From DATEDA01 sp963789885 (lineage in GTDB: Bacteria; Pseudomonadota; Gammaproteobacteria; Burkholderiales; SG8-39), in contig CAWBNB010000035.1 of the NCBI GenBank assembly GCA_963789885.1, positions 83,153-147,152 of the forward strand: a stretch of 64,000 bases of DNA, in the 5' to 3' direction. The notes under the pieces were generated by a model. It was not told the DNA's origin. It saw nothing but the letters and a program-made list of their open reading frames with translations, and did not search any database. Shown piece after piece: positions 26,066 through 35,385 of this stretch (its first letter is position 1; the number at the start of each line of letters is the position of its first letter). Made by a program: the position numbers and the translations under genes.

Positions 26066-26527
26066 TCACTTCACCTGGATCTTCGCCCCGCCTTCGATCT
26101 CGTCGAGCGCTTCGGCGAGCGGCACGGTGATCGTCACCGGCGCGCCCTTCGCAACGCCTTCCTTCCACCCCTGATAACCCTTCGCGAGTTGGTACTTCGG
26201 GTTCTGCTGGACGGGGGTCGGGTCATCGAACTTGTTGATCAGCGTCTTGACGCTGCGCTCGAGTGCGCTCTTCGACATGGCGAGCGGCGAGAACGTGTCG
26301 CCGCACTCGCCGTTCGGCAGGCACAGCTTGACCCCGCCCGCCGCGACGAAGACAACCTCGCCGACCGGGCTTTCGTGCTCGACCCGCAGGATCAGAACCT
26401 GCGGGTCCGGGTCCTTCACGCGCCCGATCGCCGACCAGATCTGGCCGGCCTCGAAATCGGCCGCGGCGGCGGCGGAGATCGCGAGCGCGGCCGGGAACGC
26501 TGCGAGCATTCGGTATGCGGTTTTCAT
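26066..26527 (-). CDS. Exported protein of unknown function
   Basis: 153 residues from ATG 26527 (MKTAYRMLAAFPAALAISAAAA), a good Sec signal peptide with cleavage near AAA-DFEAG. Mature part contains two cysteines in KLCLPNGECGDTF and ends with a basic segment. I do not recognise the family. An ATG at 26548 would place seven residues in front of the signal and is less likely. Confidence 0.6.
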   Translation of the reverse strand: MKTAYRMLAAFPAALAISAAAAADFEAGQIWSAIGRVKDPDPQVLILRVEHESPVGEVVFVAAGGVKLCLPNGECGDTFSPLAMSKSALERSVKTLINKFDDPTPVQQNPKYQLAKGYQGWKEGVAKGAPVTITVPLAEALDEIEGGAKIQVK

Positions 26528-26664
26528 CGGGGCATTATCCGCTGCCACGCGATCGCACGCGCGGGAAAGCCGCCGATCGAACGGCGGCGGCGCGCGGCGG
26601 GCGCGCTCGGCGGCCGGACCGATTCGGTACCATCGGCGCCTCCTGTCCGCTCGAGGCCCGACCG

Positions 26665-27114
26665 ATGGCCAAGGTCTTCACCACCGAGCGCCGGATCCGC
26701 TTCTCGCACTGCGACCCGGCCGGCATCGTCTACTTCGTCAATTTCTTCGACATGATCAGCGGCTGCGTCGAGGACTGGTTCCGCGACGCGGTCGGGCTGC
26801 CGTTCAACGAGATGCACATCGTGCGGCGGCTCGGCTTCCCGATCGTCAAAACCGGCTGCGAGTTCTTCCGCCCCTGCCATCTCGGCGACCAGCTCTTGCT
26901 CGAGCTCGCGATCGGGAAGCTCGGCTCGAGCTCGATCGAGTTCCGGATCAGCGGGCGGGTCGGCGATGAGGAAAAGTTCCTCGCCCGCCACAAGGTCGCG
27001 CTCATCTCGCTCGATACGCTGCGCGCGCTGCCGATCCCGGACGACCTGCGCACCCCGATGCTGGAGTACGTCGCCCCCGTCGAAGTAGCGCGAACGCCAC
27101 CAAAAGGGCGCTAG
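26665..27114 (+). CDS. 4-hydroxybenzoyl-CoA thioesterase-type hotdog protein 1
   Basis: 149 residues. RIRFSHCDPAGIVYFVNFFDM holds the active-site Asp17 and defines the 4HBT family; KLGSSSIEF is the second conserved strand. Hydrolyses aromatic or acyl-CoA thioesters. A clear paralogue, with the same HCDPAGIVYF and KLGSSSIE blocks and the same IPDDLR C-terminus, is at 39814-40233. Confidence 0.85.
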   Translation: MAKVFTTERRIRFSHCDPAGIVYFVNFFDMISGCVEDWFRDAVGLPFNEMHIVRRLGFPIVKTGCEFFRPCHLGDQLLLELAIGKLGSSSIEFRISGRVGDEEKFLARHKVALISLDTLRALPIPDDLRTPMLEYVAPVEVARTPPKGR

Positions 27115-27193
27115 GGCATTGTTTTTTTTTGCAAGAGATGTTATATCGCAAGCGCGCGCTGACGTGGCGCGTTTCTCCGATAAGGAGTCTTTC

Positions 27194-27241
27194 ATGGCTG
27201 CGAAGAAAAAAGCCGCGAAGAAGGCGAAGAAGAAGCTGTAA
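27194..27241 (+). CDS. 15-residue lysine/alanine-rich microprotein
   Basis: Encodes MAAKKKAAKKAKKKL. AAGGAG at 27182-27187 is six bases before the ATG, and a strong terminator follows at 27266-27300, so this looks like a real short transcription unit. Composition resembles the tails of histone H1-like proteins of betaproteobacteria; nucleic-acid binding or ribosome-associated roles are guesses. Too short for gene finders. Confidence 0.5.
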   Translation: MAAKKKAAKKAKKKL

Positions 27242-27265
27242 GCTTCACGCCAATAAAAAACGCGG

Positions 27266-27300
27266 CGGCCCGGGGTTCCAACCCCGGGCCGTTTTATTTT
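27266..27300 (+). terminator. Strong Rho-independent terminator after microprotein
   Basis: Near-perfect stem CGGCCCGGGGTT / AACCCCGGGCCG (27266-27277 and 27280-27291) with a tiny loop, followed by TTTTATTTT. Confidence 0.9.
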
Positions 27301-27473
27301 CCGGTCCGCGAACGTCCGCGGGCCGCTGCTTCAGTCAACTCGACGCCCTGCACCCCGTCTCGCCGAGGGTCGAAGCATCGGGCAGCATCGCAAGCCGCGC
27401 GGCCCCGGCCATCCCCTCCCGGCATGACTTCTTTCCTCCCCCGGCTCATCCGGCCGTCCCCCGGCACGGGCCG
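27301..27473. other. Intergenic, nothing recognised
   Basis: About 170 bp between the terminator and the stop of the dioxygenase gene; no gene or clear signal seen. Confidence 0.4.
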
Positions 27474-28460
27474 CTAACTCCACCGTGCGAACGCGAGCCC
27501 CGTCCCGGTGAGGGCCGGCGTCCGGTAGGCCGGCGTGTACGAGATCCACGCGAGGTCGAGATCGACCGCGGCAGCCGCCACGACGATCCAGTTGCGGATC
27601 TCCGAGCTGCCCGCCTTCAGCCGCCGCGGGTCGAGCTGCCCGAGCACCTCGAGGTCCCTGCGGTGCAATGCATCGATGACCGCGCGGTCCAGGTCCTCCT
27701 CCACGACGAAGTGGCTCAGTCCGCCCGACGCGAGGAGCCCGATCCGGAGGTCCGCCGGGTAGCCGGCGACGAGCTCGCGCAGCGCGGCGCCGAGGCGCAC
27801 GCAGCGGCGCGGCAGCGGCTGGTTCGGCGGGTGGTAGGTGTTCAGGAAGATCGGGACGATCGGCAACCCGGTCCCCCGCAGGTACCGGCGGTGCACGAAC
27901 GAATACGCGTGGCCCTCGTACTGCCCGTCCGCGAGGCTGGCGACCGCGGAGACGTCGAACTCCCGCTCCACCAGCCCGGCGATCAGGTGGAGCGCGAGCG
28001 GCTGGTGGCAGGGGTAGTGCGCCTCGCGCTCGTCCTCGAGGCGCCCCATCTGCGCCCGGCGGTGCCAGTCGTCCGGCGCGACCTGTCGCCGCGGCGCGTT
28101 GCGGATCGTCGCGCCGTGGTAGATGCCGATCGACGGCATGTGCTGGTCGTGGAAGAGCTCGTGCTGGTCGTCGCCGACGATGACGAGCGCGTCGAGCTGC
28201 GCGGCGGCGATCTCGTCGCCGAGGCGCGCCATCGCCGCCTGCACCGCCGCGAATCGCGCGGTGATCGCGGCGGCGGTGATCCGCTCCGCCGCGTCCGCCG
28301 GCGCGCGCGCGAGCACGTCGGCGAACGTGCACCGGTTGCCGTCGCGGTCGTAATAGGGCATCCGGGGATCGGTCTCGCCGAAGCGGCCCAGCCAGTCGTC
28401 GAGCTGCGCCGTCAGCATCACGCTGTGCGACGACCCGAACGCGGCGGCGAGACGCGCCAT
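27474..28460 (-). CDS. LigB-type extradiol ring-cleavage dioxygenase
   Basis: 328 residues from ATG 28460. Catalytic landmarks of the class III extradiol family: FGSSHSVML near the N-terminus (first His ligand), VIVGDDQHELFHDQHMPSI (~100), YEGHAYSFVHR and LLASGGLSHFV. Fe(II)-dependent cleavage of a catechol-type ring, similar to the beta subunit of protocatechuate 4,5-dioxygenase, with no separate alpha subunit next to it. Fits the aromatic theme of the region. Confidence 0.85.
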   Translation of the reverse strand: MARLAAAFGSSHSVMLTAQLDDWLGRFGETDPRMPYYDRDGNRCTFADVLARAPADAAERITAAAITARFAAVQAAMARLGDEIAAAQLDALVIVGDDQHELFHDQHMPSIGIYHGATIRNAPRRQVAPDDWHRRAQMGRLEDEREAHYPCHQPLALHLIAGLVEREFDVSAVASLADGQYEGHAYSFVHRRYLRGTGLPIVPIFLNTYHPPNQPLPRRCVRLGAALRELVAGYPADLRIGLLASGGLSHFVVEEDLDRAVIDALHRRDLEVLGQLDPRRLKAGSSEIRNWIVVAAAAVDLDLAWISYTPAYRTPALTGTGLAFARWS

Positions 28461-28650
28461 CAGGCCCTCCCGGTGCGCATGCCCGGGCCCAGGATCGCAG
28501 CCGCGGCGAGCGCCGCGCCGAGCCACCGCCCTCCCGTCATTGGCACCGTCTCCTCCGTCCGCGGCGATGGTGACAGGCCCGAAGCGGGGCGTCCAGATCC
28601 GCCAACTGCGGTACGCTCCCGCGCTCAACCGGGCCTGGAGGAACTGTCGA

Positions 28651-29694
28651 ATGGGCGAGCCGTTGCTACGCACCACCGTCGTCGGAAGCTACCCGCAGCC
28701 GGACTGGCTCGTCGACCGCGACGCCCTGAAGTCGCAGTCGGTGCCGCGCGTACGCATGCGCGAGCTGTGGCGCGTGCCCGAGGCGTTCCTCGAGCAGGCG
28801 CAGGACGACGCGACGCTAGTGGCGATCCGCGACATGGAGCGCGCCGGCATCGACATCATCTCGGACGGCGAGATCCGGCGGGAGAGCTATTCGAACCGGC
28901 TCGCCACCGCGCTCGACGGTATCGACATCGACAATCCGGGCCAGGTCATCGGACGGACGGGGGTTCCCACGGTCGTCCCGCGCGTGGTCGGAAAGATCCG
29001 GCGGCGTCACGCGGTCGAGGTCCGCGACGTCGAGTTCCTGCGTCGCAACACCGACCGGGCGATCAAGATCACCCTCCCCGGCCCGTTCACGCTGACGCGC
29101 CAGGCGAAGGACGAGTTCTACAAGGACGAGGAAGCGCTCGCGATGGATTACGCGGCGGCAATCAATGCGGAGGCGCGCGACCTCAAGGCGGCAGGGGCCG
29201 ACGTGATCCAGCTCGACGAGCCGTGGCTGCAGGCATTTCCCGATGCGGCGATGCGCTATGGCGTACGGGTCATCAACCGCGCCTTGGAGGGCGTCCCCGG
29301 CACGACGGCGGTGCACCTCTGCTTCGGTTACGCGCACCTCGTGCGGGACAAGAAGCCGGGGGCGGGTTATTCGTTCCTGCCCCAGCTCGCCGACTCGATC
29401 GCGGACCAGATCTCGATCGAGGCCGCCCAGCCGACGCTCGACCTCGCCGTGCTGAGGGAATTGCCCGGCAAGACGATCATCCTCGGCGTCATCGACCTCG
29501 GCAATACGGCGGTCGAGACGCCGGAAGAGGTCGCGCGCCGCATCCGGCGCGCGATGCAACACGTTCCGGCCAACCGGCTCGTGCCCGCGCCGGATTGCGG
29601 CATGAAGTACCTCTCGCGCGAGACGGCGTTCGGGAAGCTGAGGGCCCTCGCCGACGGCGCGGCCATCGTGCGACGGGAGCTTGCCGGGAGTTGA
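28651..29694 (+). CDS. MetE C-terminal-like (cobalamin-independent methionine synthase family) protein 1
   Basis: 347 residues, half the size of full MetE. Contains TTVVGSYPQPDW, ISDGEIRRESY, IQLDEPWLQAF, VHLCFGYAH and APDCGMKYLSRE; the His-Cys and Cys residues are the zinc ligands of the catalytic barrel. Methyl transfer to a thiol is expected; in catabolic clusters such proteins may act in demethylation of methylated aromatics or betaines. GGAGGA precedes ATG 28651. A paralogue is at 42739-43851. Confidence 0.83.
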   Translation: MGEPLLRTTVVGSYPQPDWLVDRDALKSQSVPRVRMRELWRVPEAFLEQAQDDATLVAIRDMERAGIDIISDGEIRRESYSNRLATALDGIDIDNPGQVIGRTGVPTVVPRVVGKIRRRHAVEVRDVEFLRRNTDRAIKITLPGPFTLTRQAKDEFYKDEEALAMDYAAAINAEARDLKAAGADVIQLDEPWLQAFPDAAMRYGVRVINRALEGVPGTTAVHLCFGYAHLVRDKKPGAGYSFLPQLADSIADQISIEAAQPTLDLAVLRELPGKTIILGVIDLGNTAVETPEEVARRIRRAMQHVPANRLVPAPDCGMKYLSRETAFGKLRALADGAAIVRRELAGS

Positions 29695-29725
29695 CAGCGA
29701 CGGACGGCGGTGGGATCGTGGCCGC

Positions 29726-30199
29726 ATGAAAGTTCCGCTCGCCAGCCTGCTCGCCGCGGCCGCGCTCGCCGTCCCGGCGGCGGGGCACGCCGGCATCTAC
29801 AAGTGGGTCGACGAGAAGGGCGGGATCACTTACGGCAACGCGCCGCCGCCCGGAGCGAAGAAGCTCACGCAGCTCGACGAAGACAGCGGGCGCGTGAGCA
29901 CCGTCCCGGGCATTCCACCCGAGCAGCTCGCCCGGCAGCGCCAGCTCGAGCTGGAGGCGCGCGTCCAGCGGCTCGAGCGCGAGCTGTACGAGCAGCGCCT
30001 GCGCGATGCGCTGGCGGCGCAGTCCTACCCCGCGTACGCCGGCTACGCGCCCGCGTACGCCGGATACGCCGGATACGGCGGATACGCCGCGGGCTACTTC
30101 CCGGCGTACGGCTACCCCTTCGCGACGCGCGTCGTGCGTCCGGTACGGATGCACGGCTTCGTTCGGCCAGCGCCGGTACGCGCCGTCCGCCACCGCTGA
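29726..30199 (+). CDS. DUF4124-type secreted protein with Ala/Tyr/Gly-rich tail
   Basis: 157 residues. Signal peptide (MKVPLASLLAAAALAVPAAGHA), then the DUF4124 block GIYKWVDEKGGITYGNAPP, a coiled-coil (LELEARVQRLERELYEQRL, ~70-95) and a repeat-like tail YAGYAPAYAGYAGYGGYAAGY. Envelope-associated protein of unknown role, common in betaproteobacteria. Confidence 0.75.
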   Translation: MKVPLASLLAAAALAVPAAGHAGIYKWVDEKGGITYGNAPPPGAKKLTQLDEDSGRVSTVPGIPPEQLARQRQLELEARVQRLERELYEQRLRDALAAQSYPAYAGYAPAYAGYAGYGGYAAGYFPAYGYPFATRVVRPVRMHGFVRPAPVRAVRHR

Positions 30200-30316
30200 C
30201 GACCCCTCCTCCCCGCGCGGGGAGACCGATTTCGCCCGGGCCGCGCCTTGCGCCCGCCCGCGGCGCGCCAGAATCGGCCGCTAGCGTCGCCGCATGTCCA
30301 CCCGCGAGGCGACGCC

Positions 30317-31699
30317 ATGAGATTCCCCCTGCTCGCGCGTGCCGGCGCCGTCGCCGGCGTCGCGATCGCGATCCTGATCCCGCTGCAGCTCGTCAACGGC
30401 AAGATCGCCGAGCGCCAGGCGCGCGCGTTCGAGGTCGAGCGGAGCTTCGCGGCCGAGACGAGCGGGCCGCAGACGATCGCCGGGCCGCTCCTCGCGCTCA
30501 CCTGCGAGGAGACCTACGTCGAGGAGCGGCAGATCATGCGCGACGGCAAGGCCGAGACCGTGGCCGACCGGAAGACGCGTGCCTGCCCGACCGGCTACTT
30601 CGTGCCGCGGACGCTCGACGTCGCGGGCCGGCTGCCGGTCGAGGCGCGGAGCCGAGGGATCTATCCCATCCGGCTGTACCGCGCCGCGCTCGAGCTCGCG
30701 GGGGAGCTCGACTGGCCGCCGCCGCCGTCCCAGGAGGGCGCGATCGCGCGCGTCTGGAGGGAGGCCTACGTCGTGGTCGCGGCCAGCGATCCGCGCGGCA
30801 TCAAGTCGGTGTCGCCGCTGCGCTGGGGCGACGGGACGCTCGCCTTCGCGTCGGCCCGATCGGACGCCGACCCGCGCTTCGCGCTCCAGGCGTCCGCGGG
30901 TGCCTACTCGTCGCAGCGCGCTGGCCGGGCGTTTCCGTTCCACTTCACCGTGGAGCTGATCGGCACGACGCGCCTCGGCGTGGCGCCGGTCGGCGACGCG
31001 ACCCTCTTCCGCCTCAACTCGACCTGGCCGCACCCTTCGTTTACCGGCGCGTGGCTGCCCGACGCGCGCACGATCACGAGCGACGGCTTCGACGCGACCT
31101 GGCGGACGACGCACTTTGCGACCGGCGGCCAGGCGGCCTGGCAGAAGCAGGCGCGCAGCGGCGAGCTCTTCACGTCGGCACGGGCGGCGGGGGTCGGCCT
31201 GTTCGACCCGGTGAACGTCTACGCCCTCGCGCATCGCGCCACCGAGTACGGGTTTTTGTTCGTGCTCTTCACCTTCGCCGGCCTCGCGCTCGCCGAGGTC
31301 ATGGCGGGCGCGCGGCTGCACGCGATCCAGTACGCCCTCGTCGGCTCCGCGCTCGCGGTCTTCTTTCTGCTCCTGATCGCGCTCGCGGAGCACACGTCGT
31401 TCGCGACTGCCTACGCGGCCGCAGCAGCTGCGTGCGTCGTCCTGCTCGCCGTGTACCTCCGCCACCCGCTCGGCACGCTCGCGCGGACGCTCGCGTTCTG
31501 CGCGCTCTTCGTGCTGATGTACGGGACGCTCTACCTGCTGCTCCTCTCGGAGGATCACGCGCTCCTGACCGGCTCGCTTCTGGTGTTCGGCGTGCTCGCG
31601 ATCGTGATGCTCGCCACGCGGCGGGTCGACTGGACGGCGCTCGGCGACCGGCTGGCCCGCAGGGCCGGATCTTCGGGAGGGGCGCAGGCGCCGGCGTGA
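30317..31699 (+). CDS. creD: CreD-family inner-membrane protein
   Basis: 460 residues. N-terminal membrane anchor, large periplasmic domain (~35-310; IAGPLLALTCEETYVEERQ, GIYPIRLYRAALELAG, FRLNSTWPHPSFTGAWLPD) and six closely packed C-terminal helices beginning YGFLFVLFTFAGLALAE, the CreD layout. In Escherichia coli it is the effector of CreBC; no creB or creC is near. 460 residues is the usual size. Confidence 0.88.
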   Translation: MRFPLLARAGAVAGVAIAILIPLQLVNGKIAERQARAFEVERSFAAETSGPQTIAGPLLALTCEETYVEERQIMRDGKAETVADRKTRACPTGYFVPRTLDVAGRLPVEARSRGIYPIRLYRAALELAGELDWPPPPSQEGAIARVWREAYVVVAASDPRGIKSVSPLRWGDGTLAFASARSDADPRFALQASAGAYSSQRAGRAFPFHFTVELIGTTRLGVAPVGDATLFRLNSTWPHPSFTGAWLPDARTITSDGFDATWRTTHFATGGQAAWQKQARSGELFTSARAAGVGLFDPVNVYALAHRATEYGFLFVLFTFAGLALAEVMAGARLHAIQYALVGSALAVFFLLLIALAEHTSFATAYAAAAAACVVLLAVYLRHPLGTLARTLAFCALFVLMYGTLYLLLLSEDHALLTGSLLVFGVLAIVMLATRRVDWTALGDRLARRAGSSGGAQAPA

Positions 31700-31767
31700 C
31701 CAGGCCATCGGGTCGATGCCCCCGTCACGCGGTCGGCGTAAGCTTCCACGACACTGTGAACCTGCCG

Positions 31768-32418
31768 ATGCACCGGGATCTCTTCGACACCGGAGACGCC
31801 GCCGGCACCGAGGAGCCGCTCGGCGCCGGGGCCGTCGTGCTGCGCGGGTTCGCGCTCGCCGACGAGGCGGCACTCCTCGCCGCCCTCGAGCGCGTCGTCG
31901 CGAAAGCACCGCTCCGCCACATGGTGACGCCGGGCGGATTCCGGATGTCGGTGGCGATGACCAACTGCGGGACGTACGGCTGGGTCACGGACCGGACCGG
32001 TTACCGCTACGATCCGCTCGACCCGGTCAGCGGCGCACCGTGGCCGGAGATGCCGAAGCCGTTCTCCGCGCTCGCTGCACGCGCCGCAGCGCAGGCCGGG
32101 TTCGAACGTTTCGCGCCCGACTCCTGTCTGGTCAATCGCTACGAACCTGGCACGCGGCTCACGTTGCACCAGGACAAGAACGAGCGCGATTTCAGCGCGC
32201 CGATCGTGTCGGCATCGCTCGGTATCCCGGCGGTGTTTCTGTTCGGCGGCAGGAAGCGGTCGGACCGGCAGAAGCGCGTCGCGCTCGAGCACGGCGACGT
32301 CGTCGTGTGGGGCGGTCCTGCTCGTCTCCGCTATCACGGCGTGTTGCCGCTCGCGGACAACCGTCATCCGCTCGTCGGCAGACGGCGCTTCAACCTCACC
32401 TTCCGGAAGGCGGCCTGA
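31768..32418 (+). CDS. alkB: AlkB alkylated-DNA repair dioxygenase
   Basis: 216 residues, the same length as E. coli AlkB. Fe(II) ligands His134 and Asp136 (LTLHQDKNERDF) and His190 (LRYHGVLPL), plus the 2-oxoglutarate-binding Arg pair in RRFNLTFRKA. Oxidative demethylation of 1-methyladenine and 3-methylcytosine. GTG at 31756 would add four residues; ATG 31768 gives the canonical MxxDLF start. Confidence 0.93.
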   Translation: MHRDLFDTGDAAGTEEPLGAGAVVLRGFALADEAALLAALERVVAKAPLRHMVTPGGFRMSVAMTNCGTYGWVTDRTGYRYDPLDPVSGAPWPEMPKPFSALAARAAAQAGFERFAPDSCLVNRYEPGTRLTLHQDKNERDFSAPIVSASLGIPAVFLFGGRKRSDRQKRVALEHGDVVVWGGPARLRYHGVLPLADNRHPLVGRRRFNLTFRKAA

Positions 32419-32426
32419 TCGCGCTC

Positions 32427-33014
32427 TCAGCGGGCCGGCCCGGTCCAGGTCTCCGACCACGCGAGGCAGCAGCTCGACGCGGGCTTGCCGAAGCGATCCA
32501 CCGGGAACACCTTCGCGATCGCCGCCTTGCCGTTGACCGAGAGCTGCGCGCTGCGCGCCGGCAGGAACGTGCTGTAGACACCGATCGGGCGGTCCATCGC
32601 GCCCGGCGGAATGGTGAGGACGAACGGCGCCATCAGGTCCCAGTACGTCAGCACGATCTCGCCGTCGTTGGACGCCGTCCGCTCCTGCACCGTGCTGAGC
32701 GAGTTGCCGCTCCGCTCGAACTCGGCGTCGATCACCGGCAGCGACTCGTCGGCGAACGGCTTGTGGAGATGAACCTCGATCGTGCGCTGGAGGAAGCGCG
32801 CGACGCCCGCATTGTCGGCGTACACGCGCGGCGCCTTTCCGGTGAGCGGGCTCTCGATGAAGAGCGCGTGCCCCTGCCCCGCGGGCGACCACAGCACCCG
32901 CCAGTGGCTAACGCGATCGACGATCGTCTTGCCGCCGTCGTCCGAGAGACGGACGAACGAGTTCTCGCCGGTCATCACTACGTCGTGGGGGTCGACCATC
33001 CGCTGCTCGGCCAT
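32427..33014 (-). CDS. Conserved hypothetical protein
   Basis: 195 residues from ATG 33014, with GAAAGGAG upstream. Beta-rich, lipocalin-like alternation (HWRVLWSPAGQGHALFIESPLTG, RTIEVHLHKPF, GEIVLTYWDLMAPFVLTIPPG), no signal peptide. Ends with a paired cysteine (SSCCLAWSETW). Function not recognised. Convergent with alkB (8 bp between stops). Confidence 0.6.
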   Translation of the reverse strand: MAEQRMVDPHDVVMTGENSFVRLSDDGGKTIVDRVSHWRVLWSPAGQGHALFIESPLTGKAPRVYADNAGVARFLQRTIEVHLHKPFADESLPVIDAEFERSGNSLSTVQERTASNDGEIVLTYWDLMAPFVLTIPPGAMDRPIGVYSTFLPARSAQLSVNGKAAIAKVFPVDRFGKPASSCCLAWSETWTGPAR

Positions 33015-33201
33015 AGCGCGCTCCTTTCTCGAAGGCGCGGAGGATAGCACCTCGGTCCGGGCCCGCGCGGGCGGTGCGGGGGAACGCCGCCCCGGAAATT
33101 CCGTCGACCGTTCGCGAACTTTCTCTCATTGGTGCGCCGGGCTACCTACCGTCGCGACAAACGGTCGTGCGACGATCGCGGCTGACACGATCGACTGCAC
33201 C

Positions 33202-33552
33202 ATGCCCGCCGCAACCGCCGCCTGTCCCCACTGTCGCGCCAAGCTCGGCCTCCGCACGCTCTTTGCGCTCGGCGACCTGTGGGATCCGCGAGTGTGCTGC
33301 CCGACCGGCCTGCGCCTCGAGTTCCGCTGCTATTCGTGCGCCGGCCCGCTGCGCTATCCGGCGAGCACGTTCGCGTCGTTCGTCGCGCTCGCCGTGCTTC
33401 CGGTCGTGCTGATGGCGTTGCTCCGGGACCTCGGCGTCGCCGGATGGTCGGCGCCGATTCAGTCGTTGCTGGTCCCGTACTGGATCGGACTCGGCGCCGC
33501 CTACAGCCTGCTGGCGACGCCGATCCGTGCAATGGTCGCGCGACGCCGGTAG
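33202..33552 (+). CDS. Zinc-ribbon membrane protein
   Basis: 116 residues. N-terminal ribbon with two CxxC pairs (ACPHCRAKLG and FRCYSCAGPL) followed by two transmembrane helices (FVALAVLPVVLMALLRDL and YWIGLGAAYSLLATPI). Small orphan membrane protein of unknown role. Confidence 0.6.
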   Translation: MPAATAACPHCRAKLGLRTLFALGDLWDPRVCCPTGLRLEFRCYSCAGPLRYPASTFASFVALAVLPVVLMALLRDLGVAGWSAPIQSLLVPYWIGLGAAYSLLATPIRAMVARRR

Positions 33553-33574
33553 TCGGCGTAGCGCAAGTCGCCGG

Positions 33575-33739
33575 CTATAACCTGCCGCGCCGGCCGAAGA
33601 CGAAGAAGACGACCGCGATGATCAGGCCCACGACGAACAGGGTCCACGCGATGTTCGCGGACACGCCCGCGATTCCGCCCAGTCCGAGTACCGCCGCCAC
33701 CAGCGCGATGATCAGGAATACTGCAGCCCAGTAGAACAT
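33575..33739 (-). CDS. DUF1328 small membrane protein
   Basis: 54 residues, start ATG 33739 with GGAGG eight bases upstream. MFYWAAVFLIIALVAAVLGLGGIAGVSANIA is the DUF1328 (YtjA) signature; two transmembrane helices. Often stress-induced; function unknown. Confidence 0.85.
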   Translation of the reverse strand: MFYWAAVFLIIALVAAVLGLGGIAGVSANIAWTLFVVGLIIAVVFFVFGRRGRL

Positions 33740-33908
33740 GTTGCCTCCGTTTGGGATGAACCCGAGCGGCGGCATCTGCAATACCCATGCCACGCGCCCG
33801 CGTGTCGAGCCGCCGGCCCGATCCGTCCGGCTTAGGGCGACGAAGCGCCTCTGTCGGTCGGCAAATACCGCTTCACGACCGGGAGACTCCTACACGTCCC
33901 GGTAGAAA

Positions 33909-34844
33909 TTACACGCGACCGTCATCCGGAGGCGACTCCGTTCGCAACGGCGCCGGCGGCGCGTCGATCGGCTCGCGGGCGATCCGCTCGTACTCCGCGA
34001 TCACCTGTGCGCCGAGAAGGAGCACGATCGCGGCGAGCTCGACGCTCACCAGCACCACGATCGCGGTCGTCATCGATCCGTACACGACCTGGATCTGCGA
34101 CACCTTCGCGTAGTACCAGACGAGGACGTGGCGCGTGAGCTCCCACAGCAGCCCGGCGACGATCCCGCCGACCAGGGCATGGCGGAGCGAGAGCTGTCCC
34201 ACCGGCATGACGAGGTAGATCGAGGTGAGCATCAGGATCTCCCCGCCCACGCCGATGAGGTAGAGCAGCGTCGTCGACACGCCTTCCAGCGAGCGCGAAT
34301 GCCCCAGGACCTGGACGTTGCGGGTCGCCAGCGTCTCGAGCGCGCCCGACACGACGGTGACCGCGAGGAAGCCCACCCCGAGCAGGAGGACGAAGAGATA
34401 GGGGATGAGCGCCGAGACCAGGAAGTGCCGCCGGCGGATCGCGACGCGGTGGAAGAAGATGACCGACATCGCGTTCTCGACCACGGTGAAGGCCAGCGCG
34501 CTGAAAAAGACCAGGGTGACGAGCAGCACGCCGCCGATCACGTGGCGATGCTCGACGAAGCGCCGCAGCTCGTCGACGAGCGCCGCCGAGCTGCCCGGGA
34601 CGACGAACGCGAGGTAGTCGGCCAGCACCGCGAGGAGCCGCTCGGGCTCGATCGCATTCGAGAGCACGATCATGACGAGAATGAGGAGCGGCACGAGCGA
34701 GAGCAGCGCGTAGTACGCGACCGCGCCGGCGAGAAGCAGCCCCTGGTTGGCGCGAAAGCCCGTGAGCACGCGCAGGGCGAAGGCGCCGGGGTGCGCCAGC
34801 ACCTGGGCGGCCGCGGAGCGCGGCGGAAGCACCGGCACGGTCAT
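33909..34844 (-). CDS. YihY/BrkB-family inner-membrane protein
   Basis: 311 residues, six transmembrane helices. FRANQGLLLAGAVAYYALLSLVPLLIL is the family N-terminal signature; GGIVAGLLWELTRHVLVWYYAKVSQIQVVYGSMTTAIVVLVSVELAAIVLLLGAQV is the C-terminal one (given here only as location ~230-285). Once annotated as ribonuclease BN, which is incorrect. Downstream of the ferritin-like gene on the same strand (36 bp). Confidence 0.88.
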   Translation of the reverse strand: MTVPVLPPRSAAAQVLAHPGAFALRVLTGFRANQGLLLAGAVAYYALLSLVPLLILVMIVLSNAIEPERLLAVLADYLAFVVPGSSAALVDELRRFVEHRHVIGGVLLVTLVFFSALAFTVVENAMSVIFFHRVAIRRRHFLVSALIPYLFVLLLGVGFLAVTVVSGALETLATRNVQVLGHSRSLEGVSTTLLYLIGVGGEILMLTSIYLVMPVGQLSLRHALVGGIVAGLLWELTRHVLVWYYAKVSQIQVVYGSMTTAIVVLVSVELAAIVLLLGAQVIAEYERIAREPIDAPPAPLRTESPPDDGRV

Positions 34845-34880
34845 CGGGTCGACGCGTCGCCGAGAGAGGATCGGGGCGGA

Positions 34881-35327
34881 CTAGCGCTTCGCGTCTTCGG
34901 GCAGCATGCTCACGACCGATTCGCAGCTCGCGATGCTGCGCAGGTGCGACTCGCGGATGCCGGCGACGGTCGCGCGGGCCGCGGCGTCGAGTCGCGGCAC
35001 CGCCTCGTCGAACCGCTTCACCGCCCAGCGCAGCCCGGTGGCGAGGAACTGGACCCGTGCGCGCGGGCCCTCGACCGCGAGCAGCTTGCCGAGGAAATCG
35101 CCGGTCGCGTGGCTGTAGTCGGCGCCGAGCCGCTTGATCTCGGTCCCGAGCAGCGCGCAGTTGTGCGCCTCGTCGGCGTGGATGCGGCGGAGCGCGGTCC
35201 ACGCCGCGCCGTGGCGCGTGTGCTCCTCGAGGATGTTGAGCAGCGCGTTCGCCCCCGCGCGCTCGGCCTCGAGCATGCGGTTCAGGAAGGCGACTTGCTC
35301 GTCGCGGGAGAATGCGGTTTGCGGCAT
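34881..35327 (-). CDS. Ferritin-like four-helix protein (DUF6306-like)
   Basis: 148 residues from ATG 35327; GGAGG lies eight bases upstream. Helical, with carboxylate/His patterns EAERAGANALLNILEEHT and IHADEAHNCALLGTEI that could form a di-metal site. Likely cytoplasmic metal or redox stress protein. Confidence 0.6.
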   Translation of the reverse strand: MPQTAFSRDEQVAFLNRMLEAERAGANALLNILEEHTRHGAAWTALRRIHADEAHNCALLGTEIKRLGADYSHATGDFLGKLLAVEGPRARVQFLATGLRWAVKRFDEAVPRLDAAARATVAGIRESHLRSIASCESVVSMLPEDAKR

Positions 35328-35385
35328 GGCATTGGCCTCCGGAAGCTGGGGCGCATGCGGACGGCGGCGCTCGCGGCGGGCTGCG

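Noticed and set aside
33909..34844. Ribonuclease BN
   Set aside because: Old name for YihY-family proteins; this is a six-helix membrane protein without nuclease motifs.
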